Below are positions 59,802-64,000 of a stretch of 64,000 nt of DNA, piece after piece; the stretch's first letter is position 1, and each line of letters begins with the position of its first letter. Made by a program: the position numbers and the translations under genes. This DNA is from Hallerella sp963656065. GTDB lineage: Bacteria > Fibrobacterota > Fibrobacteria > Fibrobacterales > Fibrobacteraceae. Under the pieces are notes generated by a model that had not been told where the DNA came from, did not search any database, and saw only the letters and a program-made list of their open reading frames with translations. The stretch covers positions 1 to 64,000 of the forward strand of contig CAVKGV010000001.1 of NCBI GenBank assembly GCA_963656065.1. The letters run 5' to 3'.

Positions 59802-60862
59802 TGCGCATTTCCGAAAAAGAAGCCCTGGATTTATTTCATGCACCATTCGACGAACTTTGCAAAATGGCGAACGCCGAAAAAGAAAAACGTCACGGAAAAG
59901 ACATCTATTGGGTGAACAACCGGCAGATCAACTACACGAACGTGTGCGTCTTGCACTGTTCTTTCTGCGCCTTCTCCAAAATCCGCAAAACGGATGCGAA
60001 TGCCTACGACTGGACGCTTGACGACATTCAAAAAAAAGCGGCAGAAGCCGTAAAAAGCGGCGCCAAGGAATTGCACATTGTCGGCGGGCTTCATCCCGAC
60101 CATCCCTTTGGCTATTACATCGAAATGCTTTCACGCCTCCGCGAAAAATTTCCCGGCGTAAACCTCAAGGCCTTTACCGCGGTTGAAATCTGTCACTTTG
60201 CCAAACTTTCGGGAAGGTCCGTCAAAAGCATTCTCGGCGACCTGAAAGCGGCCGGGCTCGATGCGCTACCGGGCGGCGGAGCGGAGCTTCTCGGCGAAGA
60301 AATCCGCAAAAAAATTTGCGGGAAAAAGGAAACCGGGGCGGAGTGGCTCGAAGTCCACCGCGAAGCGCACAGAATGGGAATTCCCACCAATGCAACGATG
60401 CTTTTCGGACATGTCGAACGCCTGGAAGACCGCATCGAACATCTGTCGCTCCTCCGACGGCTACAAGATGAAGCTCCCGGATTTTTTGCGTTCATCCCGC
60501 TCGTTTACCATCCCGAAAACACATCGCTCGGCCATAAAGTCAAACAAAAAACGTCCGAAGAGGATGTTCTCCGCACAATCGCCGTCGCAAGACTTTTTCT
60601 CGACAATTTCCCGCATATCAAGGCGTATTGGATCCAGACAGGCATTCCGACAGCGCTCAAAGCCCTCCACGCCGGAGCCTCGGATATGGACGGGACCATC
60701 ATGGAAGAAAAAATCACGCATGCTGCCGGAGCAAACACGGATACCGGCATGAATCCGGAAAAAATGCGGACGCTTATTCTCGGCGAAGGCCTCAACCCCG
60801 TCGAACGGGACGCCCTTTACGATGTGATCAGCGATTCGGGGGTGTCAGAGCTTAGAACTTAG
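59801..60862 (+). CDS. mqnE: Aminofutalosine synthase (radical SAM)
   Basis: 353 residues. Cluster motif CVLHCSFC (Cys49, Cys53, Cys56), VGGLHPDHPFGYYIEML, ALPGGGAELL, FIPLVYHPENTSLGH and DMDGTIMEEKITHAAGAN identify MqnE, which joins chorismate-derived enolpyruvyl-benzoate with AdoMet in the futalosine route to menaquinone. No other mqn gene is in the window. The last residues (VSELRT) and the stop codon are encoded by a copy of the dispersed TCAGAGCTTAGAAC repeat that starts at about 60847, so the natural C-terminus seems to have been replaced. Confidence 0.92.
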   Translation: MRISEKEALDLFHAPFDELCKMANAEKEKRHGKDIYWVNNRQINYTNVCVLHCSFCAFSKIRKTDANAYDWTLDDIQKKAAEAVKSGAKELHIVGGLHPDHPFGYYIEMLSRLREKFPGVNLKAFTAVEICHFAKLSGRSVKSILGDLKAAGLDALPGGGAELLGEEIRKKICGKKETGAEWLEVHREAHRMGIPTNATMLFGHVERLEDRIEHLSLLRRLQDEAPGFFAFIPLVYHPENTSLGHKVKQKTSEEDVLRTIAVARLFLDNFPHIKAYWIQTGIPTALKALHAGASDMDGTIMEEKITHAAGANTDTGMNPEKMRTLILGEGLNPVERDALYDVISDSGVSELRT

Positions 60863-60944
60863 AACTGAGAACTTAGATGAGAGAGTGGAGTGTGTAGAGT
60901 GAAGAGTTGAGAGTTTTTTGAGCGAACTTTTGCTTCTAGCGGTC

Positions 60945-60977
60945 ATCCTGGAGCGTAGCAATGCGGAGCGATAGGAT
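60945..60977. repeat. Hairpin repeat, copy 3 (inverse orientation)
   Basis: ATCCT - GGA - 17-base centre - GAT - AGGAT, same orientation and outer stem as copy 2, centre differing at three positions. Confidence 0.75.
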
Positions 60978-61050
60978 CTCTTGTCAGAGCTTAGAACTGA
61001 AAATTCAGAGTGGAGTGTGGAGAGTGAAGAGTTGTATGACGGCGCACGGG

Positions 61051-61081
61051 ATTCTATCGGGTTCTTTGAACCCTCCAGAAT
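61051..61081. repeat. Hairpin repeat, copy 4
   Basis: ATTCT - ATC - GGGTTC - TTT - GAACCC - TCC - AGAAT. Compared with copy 1, two inner base pairs are exchanged (A-T to G-C and G-C to T-A) with pairing kept. Confidence 0.85.
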
Positions 61082-61120
61082 GACGGCAAATCGAAATCTC
61101 TGAAAAAAACAGCGTGGCTG

Positions 61121-61143
61121 ATTCTATCGCTCCGCTCCAGAAT
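61121..61143. repeat. Hairpin repeat, copy 5 (short centre)
   Basis: ATTCT - ATC - GCTCCGC - TCC - AGAAT: outer stem conserved, inner stem reduced to two pairs. Confidence 0.7.
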
Positions 61144-61148
61144 GACAG

Positions 61149-61260
61149 GGTGGTTGCAAGGAAGGGGGACCTTGGCCTTCGCAACTCGGAAAGGTCCCCC
61201 TACCTTGCCCCTCGCGGGGTAGGCCGATGACAGGTCGCTTGGCGACAAAAGCCTAGACGT
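61149..61260. repeat. 112-bp structured repeat element, copy 2
   Basis: Partner of 50905-51016. Stems: GCAAGG 61156-61161 with CCTTGC 61203-61208; GGGGGACCTT 61164-61173 with AAGGTCCCCC 61191-61200 (perfect); CCCC-TCGC-GGGG 61208-61219; TAGGC 61220-61224 with GCCTA 61251-61255 around GTCGC-TTG-GCGAC. Confidence 0.8.
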
Positions 61261-61330
61261 GCGAACGTTTAATTCCCGCTTCCCGCGAACCTAAACGTCC
61301 GATGTTCTAAGCTCTCTCGACTAAGATCTG

Positions 61331-61361
61331 ATTCTATCACTCCCTTCTGTCGTTCCAGAAT
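61331..61361. repeat. Hairpin repeat, copy 6 (degenerate centre)
   Basis: ATTCT - ATC - 15-base centre - TCC - AGAAT; the outer arms are kept and the centre pairs only weakly. Confidence 0.6.
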
Positions 61362-61375
61362 GACAGTACACAGAG

Positions 61376-61401
61376 ATTCTATCGACTTTCAGCCCCAGAA
61401 T
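61376..61401. repeat. Hairpin repeat, copy 7 (degenerate centre)
   Basis: ATTCT - ATC - short centre - CCC - AGAAT. Confidence 0.55.
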
Positions 61402-61412
61402 GACGGTACACA

Positions 61413-61447
61413 AAAACGCCCGGAACTGAAACAATTCCGGGCGTTTT
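61413..61447 (-). terminator. Terminator of the tRNA-Lys gene
   Basis: AAAACGCCCGGAA pairs with TTCCGGGCGTTTT across a 9-base loop, 13 perfect pairs, 3 bp beyond the tRNA 3' end. Confidence 0.9.
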
Positions 61448-61450
61448 ACG

Positions 61451-61523
61451 TGAACTAAGAAGGGCTCGAACCTTCGACCCACGCCTTAAAAGGGCGTTGC
61501 TCTACCAACTGAGCTATTAGTCC
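61451..61523 (-). tRNA. tRNA-Lys (anticodon UUU)
   Basis: 73 nt with a full cloverleaf on the minus strand: acceptor GGACTAA/TTAGTTC with one G-U, D-arm around AGCTCAGTTGGTAGAGC, anticodon stem ACGCC/GGCGT with loop CTTTTAA (anticodon UUU), T-arm GAAGG TTCGAGC CCTTC, discriminator A. The 3' CCA is not encoded. A promoter element TAGATTTG lies 7 bp upstream. Confidence 0.97.
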
Positions 61524-61530
61524 GACAACC

Positions 61531-61538
61531 CAAATCTA
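61531..61538 (-). promoter_or_regulatory. TAGATTTG -7 element of tRNA-Lys
   Basis: An exact TAnnTTTG match on the minus strand, 7 bp from the mature tRNA 5' end. As a stable RNA gene it is the cleanest sign that this organism uses the FCB-type -7 element. Confidence 0.7.
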
Positions 61539-61569
61539 ATAAACTTTCTCATTTTTGTAAATTGTAACC

Positions 61570-62577
61570 ATGTTTTTTTTGAAAAAAATTTCGCTATTGG
61601 CCGTTCCCGTTCTTTTCTTGGCGGTTTCCGCGCCCGCCTATTTCAAAAAAAACGATACCGGAGAAGAAGTTTTTTCTTTTCTTTCCACATTTTCCAGTGC
61701 GCGAAGCGCCGCCCTTGAAAATGCAAACTCCGCAAAACCGTCGTCCAATCCCGGAACAAGCCTGCAAAATCCCGCAATCCTCGACCTGGGCAACAGAAAA
61801 AACGCGATAGCCTTTTCCTGGCAGACAGGAGAACTGGCTAGCAACCAGGGATATCTCGCTTACGCACGGCAGTTAAAATCGATGACGCTTCAAATCAGCT
61901 ACGGCTGGATTCGCTACGGAGAAGTCGATGGCTATGACGAACAAGGCAATGCGACCGGGAAAAGCTACAAACCGCAAAGTTCCGTTTCAGCGCTGACGCT
62001 CGCCATGCCGCTCCCCCACCTCCAGTTCGGTTCAACCGTCAAATTCGCCACCGATCTCCTGACCGGAGAAGAAAACGACCAGACGGCAATGGCCATCGCC
62101 TTTGACTGGGGACTTCTCTGGCAAGCGACATCCCGAAAATTCGGCTTTGCCCTCACCGCAAGAAACTTCGGCAAGATGATTCGGGCCTACGTCAAGGACG
62201 GAGATACGGATTACGGCCTAGAAGAAACCTTTGCCGTTTCCGGTTTTTTCATCCCCGGTGCACTTCCGCGTTTCACCCTTTATGCGGAAAGCACATTTCC
62301 CAGGTATGCAGAACCGGCGGTTTCGGTCGGCGGAGAATACGCCGTCGGTTCAAGCCTTTTTGTGCGAGTGGGATTTTCCCGTACATGGCTCGACATTTCA
62401 CGAGACGTCAAGGAAATCTTTTCCTCGAACGATCGCCCCGATGAAACGCACAACGCCCGCTTTTTCAGCACGGGCCTCGGGTATGCCGGGGACCGATTCT
62501 CCATCGATTACGCCTTTTCCTATTTCGCCCAGGGACTCGGAACAGAACACCGCATCGGACTCGGGCTTCAGTTCTGA
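61570..62577 (+). CDS. PorV/PorQ-like outer-membrane barrel (UPF0164 type)
   Basis: 335 residues: signal peptide ending SAPA, then FSFLSTFSSARSAALENANSA and NPAILDLGNRKNAIAFSW, the characteristic opening of PorV/PorQ/UPF0164 proteins (an ARxxALGxA block followed by an NPA block), and some fourteen amphipathic strands ending in HRIGLGLQF. PorV/PorQ proteins carry type IX cargo or its sorting lipid at the outer membrane. Which of the two it represents is not certain. It is coupled to the GT2-like gene by a TGATG overlap. Confidence 0.72.
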   Translation: MFFLKKISLLAVPVLFLAVSAPAYFKKNDTGEEVFSFLSTFSSARSAALENANSAKPSSNPGTSLQNPAILDLGNRKNAIAFSWQTGELASNQGYLAYARQLKSMTLQISYGWIRYGEVDGYDEQGNATGKSYKPQSSVSALTLAMPLPHLQFGSTVKFATDLLTGEENDQTAMAIAFDWGLLWQATSRKFGFALTARNFGKMIRAYVKDGDTDYGLEETFAVSGFFIPGALPRFTLYAESTFPRYAEPAVSVGGEYAVGSSLFVRVGFSRTWLDISRDVKEIFSSNDRPDETHNARFFSTGLGYAGDRFSIDYAFSYFAQGLGTEHRIGLGLQF

Positions 62578-63299
62578 TGAGAAAACAGTTTGACATTTTG
62601 GTCCTTTCGGGGCAAAAGACCTGTCCGCAAATCGAAGACCCCGCACTTGGCTGGTTTTTCGGAAAAGACTTCCAAAACATCCTCCCGGAGCTCGATGCCG
62701 AATGGACGATTTTCATCGATCCGGATGTTCTCCTGACCAGAGATTTTCTCAATGCGACTGCGGACCTCATCACCGATTTTCCGTATGCAGACGCCTTTGC
62801 ACCGCGCATTGTTTCCGCGGGAAAAACAGTTTCGTCCGGATATCTGCTCGATGCGAAAAAAGGTTTCGTCGAAGAATTTTACAGCAACCAGAAAAACGAA
62901 ATGCGAAACGTCGCAAGCCTCTCACCGTTCTGCGGAATCTATTCCACGCGACTTCTCAAATCCCTGGGAGCCTTTGACAGCGACTTTAAAACCGACGTCC
63001 GCTTTCTCGATCTGGGACTCCGCGCGCTTCACCTCGGAGCGAGCCTCTTTGCCGCTCCCCTTCTGCAAATCGAAACGAAAAAAAATACCGGAACACCCGA
63101 TCCTTTCTTAAAAAAAGAAATCGCCCGCGCCTACTACAAGGACTTGGATTTATCCCGGTTTCTGAAATTCGCCGTCCATCACCCGGCATCCGCTCTCGCC
63201 ATATTCAGAGGCAAAAAGGCTCTTGACGAAAACTCGCTCCGCGCGACGGAGCTTTCGCGCTTTACAGAAGAAATGTTCAACAAGGTTTCAACGCTTTAA
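62577..63299 (+). CDS. GT2-like glycosyltransferase domain protein
   Basis: 240 residues. EWTIFIDPDVLLTRDFLN resembles the DxD-bearing strand of GT-A glycosyltransferases, and SLSPFCGIYSTRLLKSLGAFDSDFKTDVRFLDLGLRALHLG matches the acceptor-side (E/D)D-type block of family 2 enzymes. The usual N-terminal nucleotide-binding strand is short (FDILVLSGQKTC), so the protein may be truncated or divergent. No membrane segment. Its 3' end overlaps the convergent GT4 gene by 23 bp. Confidence 0.65.
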   Translation: MRKQFDILVLSGQKTCPQIEDPALGWFFGKDFQNILPELDAEWTIFIDPDVLLTRDFLNATADLITDFPYADAFAPRIVSAGKTVSSGYLLDAKKGFVEEFYSNQKNEMRNVASLSPFCGIYSTRLLKSLGAFDSDFKTDVRFLDLGLRALHLGASLFAAPLLQIETKKNTGTPDPFLKKEIARAYYKDLDLSRFLKFAVHHPASALAIFRGKKALDENSLRATELSRFTEEMFNKVSTL

Positions 63300-64000
63300 A
63301 GAAAGCGCTTAATTTGTCCGCAATCGACCCGATGCTATATTGCAAAAGCAAAGCGGCAACTTTTTCGTGATCATATTCGAACTTTCCCGCAATGGCCTCA
63401 TCCAAAACATCCAAGTAACCATAAACGTCGGTCGCCGGAAAAACGGTCGGAGCGACGGTTCCAAAAATTTCGGAAAGGGCAGTTGTCCGGGCGCACACTA
63501 CGGGAGTTCCGCAAGCAATCGCTTCGAGCGGAGGCAGTCCGAAACCTTCATAAAAAGAAGGAGCGACATACAAGTTTGCATTCCGGTAAAATTCGTACAA
63601 ATCTTCGGACGAAAGATTCGAAAAATGGAAAATGTTCCCGGCGCCCGTTTCATCGAGCATTTTTTGCACGAAGCCATTCACCGTTCCAACCCGAACGAAG
63701 GCCGTATTCGGTCGTTCCTTCGCCATTTTGAAAAAGGTTCCGATATTTTTCCGGGGCTCCGGGAGGCTAACGTTCAAGGCCATCGAGCGGAATCCCTTGA
63801 TGCCGTGACATTCCAAAAAGGCGGTTCGCTCCGCATCGTTCGGGCGAGAACTTGCAAAAGAATAATTTGTGCGCAACGGAAGGCCCGCTACAATGTTCGG
63901 TCGCGAAGCGATTCCGTAAAACTTTTCGGCCTCGCCCTTCGAATAGTTTGAATTATACACAAAACCGTCAGCCCGGGATGCCGGTTTCGCATAAAACTCG
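63277..64000 (-). CDS. Family 4 glycosyltransferase, C-terminal part (runs off the right edge)
   Basis: The open frame continues to the window end, so the N-terminus is missing. Present: NVSLPEPRKNIGTFFKMAKE, IFHFSNLSSEDLYEFYRNANLYVAPSFYEGFGLPPLEAIACGTPVVCA, the GT4 donor-binding signature with ExFGxxxxE-type spacing (YEGFGLPPLEA), then ALSEIFGTVA. It transfers a sugar from an activated donor, probably in surface polysaccharide synthesis; neighbouring GT2-like gene points the same way. Confidence 0.88.
   Translation of the reverse strand, partial: EFYAKPASRADGFVYNSNYSKGEAEKFYGIASRPNIVAGLPLRTNYSFASSRPNDAERTAFLECHGIKGFRSMALNVSLPEPRKNIGTFFKMAKERPNTAFVRVGTVNGFVQKMLDETGAGNIFHFSNLSSEDLYEFYRNANLYVAPSFYEGFGLPPLEAIACGTPVVCARTTALSEIFGTVAPTVFPATDVYGYLDVLDEAIAGKFEYDHEKVAALLLQYSIGSIADKLSAFFKALKPC

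Larger units (their letters stand above)
60863..61412. repeat. Repeat-filled intergenic region B
   Basis: No gene is credible. It contains repeated GAGTGGAGTGTG blocks (60885 and 61008), five hairpin repeats (60945-60977, 61051-61081, 61121-61143, 61331-61361, 61376-61401), the second copy of the 112-bp structured element (61149-61260), and TTCTAAGCTC / CTAAGATCTGA text near 61305-61333. Confidence 0.85.

Noticed and set aside
50905..61260. CRISPR array or attC-like array
   Set aside because: Only two copies of the 112-bp element exist, 10 kb apart, without regular spacers, and no cas or integrase gene is near.

Overview
The window looks like a chromosomal segment of a Fibrobacter species (Fibrobacterota) or a very close relative. 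Evidence: two members of the roughly 900-residue Fibrobacter paralogous family TIGR02171, serine-rich linkers in secreted proteins, two PCMD-type lipoproteins, parts of a type IX secretion system (a PorU-like sortase, a PorV/PorQ-like barrel, and a secreted metallopeptidase-like protein with a C-terminal sorting domain), a GH94 cellobiose-type phosphorylase, and promoters of the FCB-group form TAnnTTTG. Nothing indicates a phage or plasmid. Genes are tightly packed, with many ATGA/TAATG overlaps.

Layout. 1-115: start of a lipoprotein gene running off the left edge. 216-12465 (minus): an eight-gene envelope operon, in transcription order an AlgX/AlgJ-like lipoprotein, a transglutaminase-like protein, a polytopic GT-C-like membrane protein, TIGR02171 protein B, a stand-alone beta-propeller lipoprotein, TIGR02171 protein A, a second stand-alone propeller and a glutaminyl cyclase. 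12523-14396 (plus): aguB-aguA, agmatine to putrescine. 14393-16512: RNase HI with a viroplasmin domain, a GT9-like fragment and a PHP phosphoesterase. 16520-20462 (minus): a barrel protein and two PCMD lipoproteins. 20717-23839 (minus): PadR regulator plus GH94 phosphorylase. 23924-33123 (minus): fumarase, hisH, hisF, tldD, porU and a membrane protein.

33274-33927 (plus): a DSAKT-repeat secreted/membrane protein. 34071-36563 (minus): rpsO-pnp. 36773-43945 (minus): ftsK, an orphan DNA methyltransferase, the detached MetH reactivation domain, a membrane protein, a barrel, nadD and an RluA-type pseudouridine synthase. 44015-46882 (plus): CHASE2-adenylate cyclase. 46861-49611 (minus): glyS, a small membrane protein and an aminotransferase. 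49737-50645: M23/LysM endopeptidase. 51136-53919 (minus): metH lacking its reactivation domain. 54047-55423 (plus): ECF sigma factor, putative anti-sigma factor and Spy-like periplasmic protein. 55567-56550 (minus): dusA. 56842-62577: type IX substrate, guanine deaminase, mqnE, tRNA-Lys and a PorV/Q-like barrel. 62577-64000: a GT2-like protein and a GT4 gene running off the right edge.

Points of most interest: (i) the 12-kb TIGR02171/AlgX operon, whose two large proteins share a 566-bp perfectly identical GC-rich tract; (ii) two repeat-filled intergenic regions (50646-51135 and 60863-61412) with a twice-occurring 112-bp structured element and seven hairpin repeats, several stems of which carry compensatory changes; (iii) a methionine synthase split across two loci 11 kb apart; (iv) TAnnTTTG promoters placed so close to start codons that many genes appear leaderless.
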